Shown: piece after piece, positions 8,513-17,475 of the stretch
Position numbering within the stretch: the stretch's first letter is position 1
Layout: each line of letters opens with the position of its first letter
The notes under the pieces: generated by a model
What the model was told of the DNA's origin: nothing
What the model saw: only the letters and a program-made list of their open reading frames with translations
Database searches by the model: none
Position numbers and translations under genes: made by a program
Assembly: GCA_937942475.1 (NCBI GenBank)
Contig: CALDEP010000234.1
Span: 1 to 36,605, forward strand
DNA: 36,605 nt
Direction: 5' to 3'
Origin: an uncultured Aureispira sp.
GTDB taxonomy: Bacteria; Bacteroidota; Bacteroidia; Chitinophagales; Saprospiraceae

Positions 8513-9106
8513 ATGCTACATAGATTATTTGCTAAAGAAACATTTGAACACATAGAAACAGAGTTGAAATCTGTTTATCAGGCGCTTGGAGTAGAAGAAG
8601 GGACCTTGAAAGTGAAAAAACAGGCTGCAACTTACGCTAAACCTTATAGCTATATCGCAGAAGGCAGCATTGAAGGGCATCGTTTTGTGTTGAGTTTGAG
8701 CCAAACACCACTAAAAGTACAGGAATTAAAACAGCAGTTGGAATTAATCATTCAATGTGAAAATCCTAATTGGGCGACCTTGATCTTCCGAAAAAAAAAT
8801 GCACTTGAATCAGCCGCTAAAAAAACATTGGGTATAGAAGCCCTTCCTCAATTGAAAAATGTTAACTTGGATAAGTTGATGGTAGAGTCAAGTGATCAGG
8901 AATGGACGGAGGTATTGTTTGATGCTTCTATGGGAAAAAAAGCAGCCATTATGGATGAAATTAAATTTTCCTCTTTTGTCTTGGAACGAAAACGCTTGTA
9001 TGTAAAAATGCCTTGGTTGCCAGAGGATTTTTCAACAAGGCAAGCCTTAATTCAGGTATTAGATTTTTCGATTCGTTTGGTGAAAAAAATAGATGCACCA
9101 GAATAG
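8513..9106 (+). CDS. unknown protein, second paralogue before a YegI-like kinase
   Basis: A 197-residue soluble protein without signal or membrane helix. It parallels the 7730 product: IEGHRFVLSLS (53-63), WATLIF (87-92), a LDKLMVESSDQEW segment (119-131), the basic strand RLYVK (161-165) and the ending IRLVKKID (187-194). The two share order and hydrophobic pattern more than identity, so homology is likely but not proven. Its stop lies 41 bases from the kinase start, which argues for co-transcription. In this position it could be a regulator, substrate or partner of the kinase; that is inference from neighbourhood only. Confidence 0.65.
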   Translation: MLHRLFAKETFEHIETELKSVYQALGVEEGTLKVKKQAATYAKPYSYIAEGSIEGHRFVLSLSQTPLKVQELKQQLELIIQCENPNWATLIFRKKNALESAAKKTLGIEALPQLKNVNLDKLMVESSDQEWTEVLFDASMGKKAAIMDEIKFSSFVLERKRLYVKMPWLPEDFSTRQALIQVLDFSIRLVKKIDAPE

Positions 9107-9147
9107 GTCAATTTTTTAAGCCCTAAATTTTTAATAAAGCCCCCTTC

Positions 9148-11742
9148 ATGCCGAATGAATATCTTTTAAAAGAGAGTAGAATAGTTATTGAACTAGCTGC
9201 CACACCTTTTGCAGGAGGAGGAGAAGGTGATTTGTACAAAATAAAATCGCCAACAGCCTACCAAAATTATGTTGCCAAGCTTTACCACCCACACAAAATT
9301 AGCCAAGAACGGGAAGAAAAAACAGAATACCTGATAGAGCATCCACCCCTTGGACTTTCTGAGAATGGATCTATTGTCTGGATTAAAGATGCGCTGTACA
9401 CCAAAGATTATAAATTCGTGGGCTTTATCATGCCTTTTGCAAAAGGAAAAAAATTAGAGTTGTTGTGTTTGGGTAAACTGCCTAAAAAAATAGGAAAAAA
9501 CTGGGCACGCTTTGATCTAAAACATCCTGATGCTCTTAAATATCGACTGCGGATTTGTTTTAATTTAGCAGCAGCAATTTATCAAATGCACGCCACCGAT
9601 CATTATGTATTGGTGGATCTGAAGCCTGAAAATATTATCATACAACCCAACGGTTTATTGGCCATTGTTGATACCGACTCGGTTCAAGTGATCGAAAATG
9701 AAGTGGCTATTTTTCCTGCTCCTGTAGCAACGCCCGAATATACACCGCCAGAGTTTTATCGTAGTCATCGGCAAGAAAATGGAACGATTGGAGAGCCTTG
9801 GGATCGCTTTGGTTTGGCTGTGATTTTTTATAAATTATTGTGTGGCATACATCCCTTTGCAGGATCGGCAAAACCCCCTTATGATAATTTGGTTAGTTTG
9901 CACGAAAAAATTGAACATGGCTTGTTTGTACATCGTACACTCAACAGAAGTGTTTTTTCTGTTATTCCACCGCCCCATAAACAGTTTGAAAAATTAGATC
10001 CTAATTTACAAGAACTCTTCATTCAATGTTTTGAAGAAGGGCATCAAAACCCTGAGGCTCGACCTGCGGCGGATGAGTGGTGTTCGGCTTTGTTGGAAGC
10101 GATTGGAGATAGCACTTACGAGGCGCATTTTGCTCATATTTTGGGGCTTTGGGGTAGTTCTTCTAGGGGTAAAATACAAATGCCTTCTACCTTGTACCGA
10201 AAAAGCATCAAGGTTATTCACCCCAAATTTTGGTTGGAACAAAAAATTGAAGCTGCTTTTGATAGCTTGCCTGCTTTGTCTATTCCTCTACATCAAGCAA
10301 TAGAATCGGGTAAACAATCGGTCAAATTAGCGTTGACCTCCAAGGATTATTTGCTTTCTATAGGGCTGTTTTCTACTTTGTTTTACGCTATCTTATTTTT
10401 TACGCCTTTGGGAACCTGGTTGAGAGGAGATTTTTGGTTGTCAGAAGTTTGGCGGATTAATTTGGTTGCTCTTGTAGTAATGGCAAGTCCTTTGATTATT
10501 TTTCCTCGACTGATTTCTTGGGCTCGACATATTGCATCACCTGAACGGAAAGTTCGGAAATTGTGGAATAGCTTTCGATTAACCTATCCACAATTGAAAC
10601 AAGATGTAGTTGAAACCAAGCGCATTTTGTTAGAAAAAATTCTGACTCGTCACAAGAAAGAAATAAACGAATTTTCGACCAAATCAACTCAATATGAAAG
10701 GCCTTTAAAAGAATATTTAGAACAGCAAGATGCTAAGGTAAAAGCCTTGATGAATAAACGAAAAGTGGCTTTAAATGCCATTAGTGAAAAATATTTAGGG
10801 CAGGCGGTCAACAATCAGCTCTGTTCGGAGATGAAAGGTCGTAGCGTTCTTGCTTTAAACAAACGCTTGAACGATTTTTATCAAAAAAAACTAAATGCAG
10901 TAGGACAGAAAGAGACGCAAGCTTTGAATGATCATTATCAAAAAGAAAAGCTAAGCTTAAAAGAAAAAGATGCGAGCGAACAGGAAGCTTTGATGGAAGA
11001 AGCGCTGTGTATTTTTGATTGGAAGCACTTTTATGAAAAACACCTAGACAGTAGTTTATTGGAAGAGACGATGCTGAGAGATGTGCTAGACGATTATCAA
11101 ATAAAAGGACTAAAAGACATTCAGTCAATGGATTGGGATGAACGAGGGAATCTAATTCTTCGCCCTTACAAAGCGCAATTAAATAAAAATGGGAAGGTCA
11201 AACTCATTCGATTAACGGCTAAGTTGTACTCGAATTTAGAAAGCCTTAGAGCTATTTATCTGACGTACCAAGAGGGGATAAACTATGCTCAAACCCATGA
11301 TATTAATTATGGAAAAGCTTATTTTCAAGAGCGTTATGCGCTTAGACGAAAGCAATATGATGAAGCCTTAAAAAGCTTGGAGGATACTTATAAAGAGCAA
11401 GGAAAGAAGTTGGCGAAAACCGATTTTAAGGAAGAAAAGCAAGCTTTAAAAGACGACTTCAAAGCAGCTCAAGTATTATTACAACAATTAGTAGCCAAAG
11501 AAAAAGAGGCTGTTGATTTAGTCGAAGAAAATTATATCACGGAATATCAAGCCATCTACAAAGAGAGTGAAGTGGAAGTGCTGAAGGTAAAAGAAGTGGT
11601 GGAAGCCTTAAATGAAGGTTATAAAATAGAGGTCAATAAACTCTTAGCAACATCAAACGTAGAAAAAATCCAAATTTCTATGAAAGGAAAAATCGAACAA
11701 GCCAAGAAAGATATTGTGGAATTAGAGCGCCTTAAACTTTAG
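9148..11742 (+). CDS. YegI-like membrane-anchored protein kinase with coiled coil
   Basis: An 864-residue protein. Residues 15-320 are a protein kinase domain of the YegI/TerY-P-associated type: glycine-rich loop GGGEGDLY (23-30), lysine K44 in the VAK motif, catalytic VDLKPEN (D157, K159, N162), metal-binding DTDS in place of DFG (D175), a TPEYTPPE segment (195-202) and a HPFAG motif (235-239). Two hydrophobic helices at about 401-420 and 436-454 follow, then about 400 residues of charged helical coiled coil, with a possible degenerate helix-hairpin-helix near 636-660. With two membrane helices the kinase and the coiled coil should both be cytoplasmic. Characterised relatives sit with VWA and PP2C genes; none is in this window. 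Catalytic residues look intact. Confidence 0.85.
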   Translation: MPNEYLLKESRIVIELAATPFAGGGEGDLYKIKSPTAYQNYVAKLYHPHKISQEREEKTEYLIEHPPLGLSENGSIVWIKDALYTKDYKFVGFIMPFAKGKKLELLCLGKLPKKIGKNWARFDLKHPDALKYRLRICFNLAAAIYQMHATDHYVLVDLKPENIIIQPNGLLAIVDTDSVQVIENEVAIFPAPVATPEYTPPEFYRSHRQENGTIGEPWDRFGLAVIFYKLLCGIHPFAGSAKPPYDNLVSLHEKIEHGLFVHRTLNRSVFSVIPPPHKQFEKLDPNLQELFIQCFEEGHQNPEARPAADEWCSALLEAIGDSTYEAHFAHILGLWGSSSRGKIQMPSTLYRKSIKVIHPKFWLEQKIEAAFDSLPALSIPLHQAIESGKQSVKLALTSKDYLLSIGLFSTLFYAILFFTPLGTWLRGDFWLSEVWRINLVALVVMASPLIIFPRLISWARHIASPERKVRKLWNSFRLTYPQLKQDVVETKRILLEKILTRHKKEINEFSTKSTQYERPLKEYLEQQDAKVKALMNKRKVALNAISEKYLGQAVNNQLCSEMKGRSVLALNKRLNDFYQKKLNAVGQKETQALNDHYQKEKLSLKEKDASEQEALMEEALCIFDWKHFYEKHLDSSLLEETMLRDVLDDYQIKGLKDIQSMDWDERGNLILRPYKAQLNKNGKVKLIRLTAKLYSNLESLRAIYLTYQEGINYAQTHDINYGKAYFQERYALRRKQYDEALKSLEDTYKEQGKKLAKTDFKEEKQALKDDFKAAQVLLQQLVAKEKEAVDLVEENYITEYQAIYKESEVEVLKVKEVVEALNEGYKIEVNKLLATSNVEKIQISMKGKIEQAKKDIVELERLKL

Positions 11743-11840
11743 TGCTTGAATGAGGATGGGTTTTTAATTAAATAACTGATGTTATGCAAGTACCTTTTTT
11801 TCAGTATTAAAACTCATCGTTACTTTATTTAAGGAGTGTT

Positions 11841-11910
11841 TTAATGTTGAATTCTTAATGCTAAATTTTTAATGTTTGTTGTGCTATAAAGCATTCAACA
11901 TTAAGAACAA
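11841..11910. repeat. dispersed imperfect palindrome, copy A
   Basis: The stretch starting TTAATGTTGAAT and ending near GCATTCAACATTAAGAA is an AT-rich imperfect palindrome. It aligns over about 65 bases with 20907-20970, sharing AATGTTGAAT, AATTTTTAATGTTT and AAAGCATTCA blocks in the same order. It lies in the spacer between the convergent kinase and S74 genes. Function unknown; a small repetitive element or structured RNA end are both possible. Confidence 0.6.
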
Positions 11911-11970
11911 GTTTATAGATTAATTCTGATATTTTACCAGCAGATTTTTTTTTTGCGTAACATGAGTTAA

Positions 11971-12003
11971 ATAAGGCAGCTTGATAAAATCAAGCTGCCT
12001 TAT
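11971..12003. terminator. 14-bp perfect hairpin between convergent genes
   Basis: ATAAGGCAGCTTGA (11971-11984) and TCAAGCTGCCTTAT (11990-12003) pair perfectly around TAAAA. The repeat GAGTTAA flanks it on both sides. It lies 27 bases beyond the stop of the S74-type gene on the minus strand and 229 bases beyond the kinase stop. There is no T-tract immediately after either arm, so termination strength is uncertain, but position and stability fit a shared terminator. Confidence 0.65.
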
Positions 12004-12030
12004 GAGTTAATAGCTTATTTCAGCGTTTTG

Positions 12031-13389
12031 TTATTTACTCGGCTTTAACTGTTTTTGTAAAGTATCGTATTGTGCTTCCATGGTAGTACACTTTTCTTCT
12101 AAGCTTTGGATGGCCGTTTGTTGTTCTTGAATGGCTTTGGTTAATACAGGAACCAAACGGGTGTAATCGACTGCCCAAAGATCTTTAGATTCGTCTTCTG
12201 GAGCATAAACAGCTTCAGGAACTAATTTGAACAAGTCTTGAGCAACAAAACCAATATCTAAACTACTGCTATTGTCAATGAATAAAAGACCATTTTCGTC
12301 TGTTGTAGAATTGTGGTGTTGGTACTGTAAAGGGCGCAACTGCAAGACGGTTGAAAGACCATAAGGAATGCTTTTTCGTTGATCTTTTAGACGACCATCA
12401 GAATAAGTTACCCAAGCATTGGCACGTCCTCTACCTGTTCCAACGGCTGTATTATTAGGCAATTCTAAGGCATAAGCTGGTGTAAGTATTGTTTGTAAAC
12501 CAACTCTTGCATTTCCTCTAATAGACATGGCAGGCGTTCGAATATTATCAGAACCTTTCATGGTGAAAACGATTCCACCATCTGGGTCAGCATTATTGCC
12601 ATCTGTTTTTTCAAACACTAGAAAGTCTAAATTTGTACCTGCAAAATTACCATCGTAATAAATCTTAGCACGATCTCCAGAAACAACTCCATCCATAGGG
12701 ATCTCCCCTGCAAAACCAATCCCAAATGTTCCATTGATTTGCATTCCTCCACCATTCAATTCTAACCGTTGGTCAGGGGTTTGCGTTCCAATTCCTACAT
12801 GTTGCGTTGCTGTATTAATTGTAAACGTAGTCCAATTGTCAGTACCCGTATAACGAGTTCCAATTCTAAAGGTGTTTCCAGCATTAAGTGCCCCATCATA
12901 AAAGCCTATCATAGCACCTACAGAACCATTGTCTTGATACATTTCAAACCTTGGATTGTCATCCTCGTTATTATCATCTGTATCAGCTTCCAATCGAAGG
13001 ATCGCATCGCCAGCAGTGCCACTTGAAATGTGCGTAATAGTCAAAGGATTATCGGTGCCAATTCCTACCCGTCCAGCAAAATAAGCTCCTCTAGCACTAA
13101 TAGAAGCCGAAGGTAATTGCCAAGTTCCTGCTCTAACAGCATCAGAGTGGAAATGAAAAACACCACTACCACCTAAGATTAATGAATTGACATCATTATA
13201 ACTCATGTAGTCGTTGTTGATATTGGTAGCAGCATCATGTGATACATAAATATCTTGTCCACGAACAAATACATCTCCAGCTACATCTAGCTTTTCCAAA
13301 GGATTATTAGTGCCAATACCTACGTTTTGAGCAAATAAGGCGCTACTTAGAAACATCAAGGAACTCAATAAAGTAATTTTAATTTTCAT
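12031..13389 (-). CDS. exported VGIGT-repeat protein with C-terminal S74 chaperone domain (copy 2)
   Basis: A 452-residue protein. Residues 1-20 are a signal peptide ending ALFAQ. VGIGT-x-x-P motifs, common in Bacteroidota surface proteins, occur near residues 22, 107 and 199 and probably start beta-rich segments. The last about 125 residues are the endosialidase-type intramolecular chaperone (Peptidase S74): YSDGRLKDQ with S330 as the expected self-cleavage serine, IGFVAQDL, WAVDYTRLVPVLTKAIQEQ and a final coiled coil. In phage tail spikes this domain helps trimerise a beta-helix and then cuts itself off; the same role is inferred here. It begins 4 nt after the stop of its upstream paralogue, so both are one operon. 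No T9SS sorting domain is visible. Confidence 0.85.
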   Translation of the reverse strand: MKIKITLLSSLMFLSSALFAQNVGIGTNNPLEKLDVAGDVFVRGQDIYVSHDAATNINNDYMSYNDVNSLILGGSGVFHFHSDAVRAGTWQLPSASISARGAYFAGRVGIGTDNPLTITHISSGTAGDAILRLEADTDDNNEDDNPRFEMYQDNGSVGAMIGFYDGALNAGNTFRIGTRYTGTDNWTTFTINTATQHVGIGTQTPDQRLELNGGGMQINGTFGIGFAGEIPMDGVVSGDRAKIYYDGNFAGTNLDFLVFEKTDGNNADPDGGIVFTMKGSDNIRTPAMSIRGNARVGLQTILTPAYALELPNNTAVGTGRGRANAWVTYSDGRLKDQRKSIPYGLSTVLQLRPLQYQHHNSTTDENGLLFIDNSSSLDIGFVAQDLFKLVPEAVYAPEDESKDLWAVDYTRLVPVLTKAIQEQQTAIQSLEEKCTTMEAQYDTLQKQLKPSK

Positions 13390-13393
13390 AGCT

Positions 13394-14770
13394 TTAGTTT
13401 GAAGTTTGTTCTTTACTTGGATTTAATTGCTTTAGCAAGGCATTGTATTGCGTTTCGATGGCATTATACCTTTCCTCTAAGCCTTTGATTGTTGCTTGTT
13501 GTTCTTGAATAGCTTTGGTTAATACAGGAACCAGACGGGTGTAATCAACCGCCCAAAGATCTTTAGATTCGTCCTCTGGAGCATAAACAGCTTCCGTAAC
13601 TAGGTTGGCTAAATCTTGAGCAACAAAACCAATATCTAAACTACTACTATTATCAATTTGTAAAAGACCCTTTTCATCTGTCGTAGAATTATGGTGTTGG
13701 TATTGCAAAGGGCGTAATTGCAAGACGGTTGCAAGACCATAAGGAATGCTTTTTCGTTGATCTTTTAGACGACCATCAGAATAAGTTACCCAAGCATTGG
13801 CACGACCTCTACCCGTTCCAACGGCTGTGTTATTAGGCAATTCTAAGGCATAAGCTGGTGTAAGTATTGTCTGTAAACCCACTCGTGCATTTCCTCTAAT
13901 CGTTAGCGCAGGGGTGCGAATATTATCAGAACCTTTCATAGTGAAAGAAATCCCACCATCTGGGTCAAGATCATTGCCATCTGTTTTTTCAAAGACTAGA
14001 AAATCGTTGTAAACAGCAGGACCAAAATCACCATCATAATAGATTTTAGCACCGTCTGAACCAACAGGTCCATCCATAGGAATATCGCCTAAAAAGCCAA
14101 TCCCAAATTCTCCATTGAGTTGCATTCCTCCTCCATTCAGTTCTAGACGTTGATCTGGGGTTTGAGTGCCAATCCCTATGTTTTGAGTTTGAGTATTGAT
14201 GGTAAATGTAGTCCAATTGTCAATGCCACCATTACGAGTTCCAATTCTAAATATATTTCCAGAATTAAGTGCCCCATCATAAAATCCAATTAAAGCACCG
14301 CCTAGACCTCCATCTTGATACATTTCAAGTCTTGGGTTGTCGTCTTCATTGTTATTGTCTGTGTCGGCTTCCAATCGAAGAATTGCATCGCCAGCAGTGC
14401 CACTTGAAATGTGTGTAATGGTCAAAGGAGCATCTGTTCCAATGCCTACCCGCCCAGCAAAATAAGCGCCTCTAGCACTAATAGAAGCCGAAGGTAATTG
14501 CCACGTTCCAGCTCTAGCTTGGTCTGAATGAAAGTGAAAAATACCACCACTCCCTAAAGTTGAAGGGACAGCATCATTGTAGCCCATATAATCGTTATTT
14601 ACATTAGCGGCATCATCCTGTGACATATAGATATCTTGCCCACGAACAAGCAAATCTCCAGCTACATCTAGTTTTTCCAAAGGGGTATTGGTACCAATAC
14701 CTACATTTTGAGCAGGTAGGAGCTTGCTTAGTAGGAGCAAAAAAGCAAACAGAGTAATTTTAATTTTCAT
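13394..14770 (-). CDS. exported VGIGT-repeat protein with C-terminal S74 chaperone domain (copy 1)
   Basis: A 458-residue protein with the same plan as its downstream neighbour: signal peptide ending LLPAQ, VGIGT and related motifs near the N-terminus and near residues 107 and 199, and an S74 chaperone with S331 in YSDGRLKDQ followed by IGFVAQDL, WAVDYTRLVPVLTK and a coiled coil. Long blocks are identical between the two, especially from about residue 290 through the chaperone start, while the middle differs by scattered substitutions and small insertions (for example around 245-260). This points to a fairly recent tandem duplication, perhaps with gene conversion. It is the first gene of the pair. 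Confidence 0.85.
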   Translation of the reverse strand: MKIKITLFAFLLLLSKLLPAQNVGIGTNTPLEKLDVAGDLLVRGQDIYMSQDDAANVNNDYMGYNDAVPSTLGSGGIFHFHSDQARAGTWQLPSASISARGAYFAGRVGIGTDAPLTITHISSGTAGDAILRLEADTDNNNEDDNPRLEMYQDGGLGGALIGFYDGALNSGNIFRIGTRNGGIDNWTTFTINTQTQNIGIGTQTPDQRLELNGGGMQLNGEFGIGFLGDIPMDGPVGSDGAKIYYDGDFGPAVYNDFLVFEKTDGNDLDPDGGISFTMKGSDNIRTPALTIRGNARVGLQTILTPAYALELPNNTAVGTGRGRANAWVTYSDGRLKDQRKSIPYGLATVLQLRPLQYQHHNSTTDEKGLLQIDNSSSLDIGFVAQDLANLVTEAVYAPEDESKDLWAVDYTRLVPVLTKAIQEQQATIKGLEERYNAIETQYNALLKQLNPSKEQTSN

Positions 14771-15029
14771 AACTTTAATTTAAAATTTGAGATTAAGGGG
14801 GAATTAGATTTGTTTAATCTTCTTGTGAGAAGAAGCGTTAAAGAGGAACAAGATAGTAATTAAGCACTAATTTAAAGATAAATATTCTAAGAATCAGAGC
14901 GGAGGGAAGGGGAAATAGGAAATATTAGAGGGAACTTAAACCATACACTTATAGAGGCATTTAAAGGGAGATACTCTCCAAATATTTGTTTGAATTTAAT
15001 TTAAAACACCTGTTAAGCAAGCATAAAAA

Positions 15030-15067
15030 AAGGCTAATTTTTCATGTCAACATGAAAAATTAGCCTT
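15030..15067 (-). terminator. strong rho-independent terminator
   Basis: AAGGCTAATTTTTCATG (15030-15046) and its perfect complement (15051-15067) form a 17-bp stem around TCAA. On the minus strand it is followed by a run of seven T residues. It lies 24 bases after the stop of the 15092 gene and should end that transcript. The rest of the 321-base gap 14771-15091 shows nothing else I can support, though it must hold the promoter for the S74 pair. Confidence 0.9.
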
Positions 15068-15091
15068 CAAATAATATAAATAGCAAAAAAA

Positions 15092-15790
15092 TTAGCCTTC
15101 TGTTGCTTCAATATTGCTGACCAAATCATAAACTGCCATCATTTGAACCATATTTTTTTCTACTGGACTTAGGTCTAATTTAGTCATATCAATCGCTTTG
15201 GAAGCAATCGAGTCAGGCAATGCAATTTTTGCAATTTCTTCATCGCCAATGTAAATTTTATTAATGCCACTAGCGCCATGACGTTTTAATTTTGCCACTT
15301 CGTCATTCTTTAGGTCATAAAAAACACCATTTTCACGAATCAAGCCTTTTTTCTCATGATCAACAAAAACCTCTGTTCCTTTATTGGTAATTCTAAAAAT
15401 ATATTCATGCTCTTGGGCTAAGATATACATGACAGCATTTTGACCAGGACCAATATAATTCTTGTAAGCATAAGCAAAAATAGGATCGCCTAAATTAGAC
15501 AGAAAGACACCATTCCCAGAACGAGCGTTATCTTTGGTCAGAATTTGATCAATTTGATTGGACGAAATCTCATCTGTCCAAGGCATAAAACCACCTTTGA
15601 ACTGTTTGATCTTATCTTTCAGTTCTTTCAAATCTTGATCTACCTCACTTTCTGTGGGTTGTACATTACGCAAGAATTTTAATAAAAAATAGACGCCAAC
15701 CCCAAGGACAAGCATTACAAGTATAAAAGAAAGCATAAGCGCGTGTTTTTGTGTGGTAACAGGTTTATAATAGGCGTTCTTTTTGTGCAA
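15092..15790 (-). CDS. single-pass membrane protein of unknown function
   Basis: About 232 residues if translation starts at the TTG at 15790; the first in-frame ATG is at 15736 and would start inside the membrane helix. No ATG lies between 15790 and the upstream stop codon. Residues about 18-40 form one membrane helix, about 45-70 a charged helix, and 75-200 a beta-rich domain with alternating short strands (GDPIFAYAYKNYIG, EYIFRITNKGTEVFVD, NKIYIGDEEIAKIAL) that recalls the tubby/LURP-one type of repeating strand pattern, although I cannot confirm that. The soluble part should be periplasmic. It is transcribed alone, with a strong terminator after it. Confidence 0.65.
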   Translation of the reverse strand: MHKKNAYYKPVTTQKHALMLSFILVMLVLGVGVYFLLKFLRNVQPTESEVDQDLKELKDKIKQFKGGFMPWTDEISSNQIDQILTKDNARSGNGVFLSNLGDPIFAYAYKNYIGPGQNAVMYILAQEHEYIFRITNKGTEVFVDHEKKGLIRENGVFYDLKNDEVAKLKRHGASGINKIYIGDEEIAKIALPDSIASKAIDMTKLDLSPVEKNMVQMMAVYDLVSNIEATEG

Positions 15791-15836
15791 GGCACGAAGC
15801 CGACTCGTTTGTTACTTGTATTCCTTTGTTTAAATA

Positions 15837-16430
15837 CTATTGCATTTGTATTCTGTGAACTTTCGTACAAGTCTTGCAATAATACTTAAATAAGTATTGT
15901 TTAGCATGGGGCATATCTGAAGAAGGATTTTTCTCATAATCTACCTTGTCTTGTTCTGGATTTCCTTTCAGAGGGCTGTTGTGTACAGGACAACGCTCGA
16001 AGGTTTGTAACCCTTCATTGACAGATTTGTCTTCTTCTTCAAAGTCCTTGGCTTCTTTTTCCATCACCTTTGTACAAACAGGGCAATAGCGGCGATAATT
16101 TAATTGATAAGCAAAAGGATACTCATCGCCAGGAGTGTAGTCGGACGCATCTGCTCTGTAGTTATCACTAAGACTCATGTGTCTATTGTGCAAAGGGCAG
16201 CGAGACATCGTGTTTTTTTCTTCTCTCGTCATACCGCTCAACTGTACCGTTATGGCAGCCGCAGAATTACCATTTTTAGCTACTTTTACCTTTTTAGGTT
16301 TCTCATTTTTTTTGCTGTCTCCTTGTGCTACAACTGTTGCAGAAGTAGCCACAAAAAATAATAGGAAAAAACAACATACTTGATATAGACGTCCCAATCT
16401 ATCTGATTGTGTAAAATTCATTGTGTTCAT
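15837..16430 (-). CDS. exported protein with duplicated CxxH/CxxC zinc-ribbon motif (copy B)
   Basis: A 197-residue protein if it starts at the ATG at 16430; the frame is open to 16532 but the extra 34 residues would bury the signal peptide. Residues 14-36 are the signal (cleavage near VVAQ). A lysine-rich linker precedes two similar units: C78PLH81 ... C116PVC119 and C147PVH150 ... C185KTC188. Each unit reads C-P-x-H-N, a tyrosine-rich stretch with P-x-A-x-Q-Y/L, then C-x-x-C-T-K. Each should bind one metal ion, probably zinc, outside the cytoplasm. It is a clear paralogue of the 16753 gene. No known family comes to mind. Confidence 0.7.
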   Translation of the reverse strand: MNTMNFTQSDRLGRLYQVCCFFLLFFVATSATVVAQGDSKKNEKPKKVKVAKNGNSAAAITVQLSGMTREEKNTMSRCPLHNRHMSLSDNYRADASDYTPGDEYPFAYQLNYRRYCPVCTKVMEKEAKDFEEEDKSVNEGLQTFERCPVHNSPLKGNPEQDKVDYEKNPSSDMPHAKQYLFKYYCKTCTKVHRIQMQ

Positions 16431-16752
16431 TTTATTTGAATAAAGGTAAACGGTTATTATACTTTGTTGAGAATCTTCTCTCAAAGTATGCCTATTGTTA
16501 GTGGTTGGTATACTTCTTTTGATAAAAACCATACCAAATTGCCATGTTTGTTACTCACTTCCTTGTACACCCACTATTAGTTCTATAAATTGAAAATACT
16601 TTATAGAAGAATGATTTATAAGGTAGAAGTATTATCCTTATTAATAAACAAAAATAAAAAAAGCTAAGGAATCCATTAGGATATTGTAAGGCTTTTTTTG
16701 TTATTATGGCTATAAAAAAGCAATCCTTTCCATTTTTTCTCAAAAAGAAGGC

Positions 16753-17316
16753 TTACTTGCTTTCTGATTTAACAATTTTAGTACAGGTATTGCAATAATA
16801 TTTAAACGAATATTGTCTAGCATGTGGTGTGTTGGTGCTGGGTCTTTTTTCGTACATGGTGTTATCGTAATCAGGATTTCCCTTTAAGGGCGTATTATGT
16901 GCCGAACAACGCTCAAAGGATCCTTTTGGTGTCACAGGCATTTTTTGGCCAGAGTCTTTAGACATTATTTTGGTGCAAATTCGACAAAACCGACGGTAAT
17001 TTAGTTGATAAGCAAATGGATATTCATAACAAGTGGTATAATCAGAAGCATTGGCTCTATAATTATCACTCAAAGCCATTTCTTTGTTTTGGGAATGTAA
17101 GGGACATTCTGTGATCGTATTTTTTTCCTCTCTAGACATTTTACTAACCCGTTTTACGGTCGCATAATATTCTTGAGCCGCCAAGTAGTCTTGCTCCTGT
17201 TTGCTTAGTTTTTTTTCAGGAGGATTTTCTTCTTTTGCTTCTTGAGCAAGGATTCTATTAGAATTATCCACCAAGGATATGCCTAAAAAGAGTAAGCATA
17301 GTAAATAAAATTTCAT
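16753..17316 (-). CDS. exported protein with duplicated CxxH/CxxC zinc-ribbon motif (copy A)
   Basis: A 187-residue protein with a signal peptide (residues 1-25, ending ILAQ) and a charged linker. Unit one is C71PLH74 ... C111RIC114; unit two is C137SAH140 ... C175NTC178. SDNYRA, YPFAYQLNYRR and LKGNP blocks are shared almost exactly with the downstream paralogue, so the copies derive from one duplication, itself built from an older internal duplication. An extra cysteine, C96, is unique to this copy. The likely role is metal binding or a structural role in the periplasm or outside the cell. The copies are separated by 322 bases (16431-16752) without a convincing gene, so they may be separately transcribed. 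Confidence 0.7.
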   Translation of the reverse strand: MKFYLLCLLFLGISLVDNSNRILAQEAKEENPPEKKLSKQEQDYLAAQEYYATVKRVSKMSREEKNTITECPLHSQNKEMALSDNYRANASDYTTCYEYPFAYQLNYRRFCRICTKIMSKDSGQKMPVTPKGSFERCSAHNTPLKGNPDYDNTMYEKRPSTNTPHARQYSFKYYCNTCTKIVKSESK

Positions 17317-17475
17317 AGTAATTCATTTAATGTTGTGTGGTGCAGGGGGGTGACTTCTGTTAATTTACAGAAAATAAAGTGGTACGCTCTTATTAGGACA
17401 AATTTTTTGCCTAGCGCCTCTTTTTTTGAAGCTAATGTATAAACAAGAAACCCTTGTACGCTACTTAAATACAAA

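Noticed and set aside
12031-14770. S74 genes as a prophage remnant
   Set aside because: They carry signal peptides and Bacteroidota VGIGT motifs, and no phage structural, integrase or lysis gene is near.
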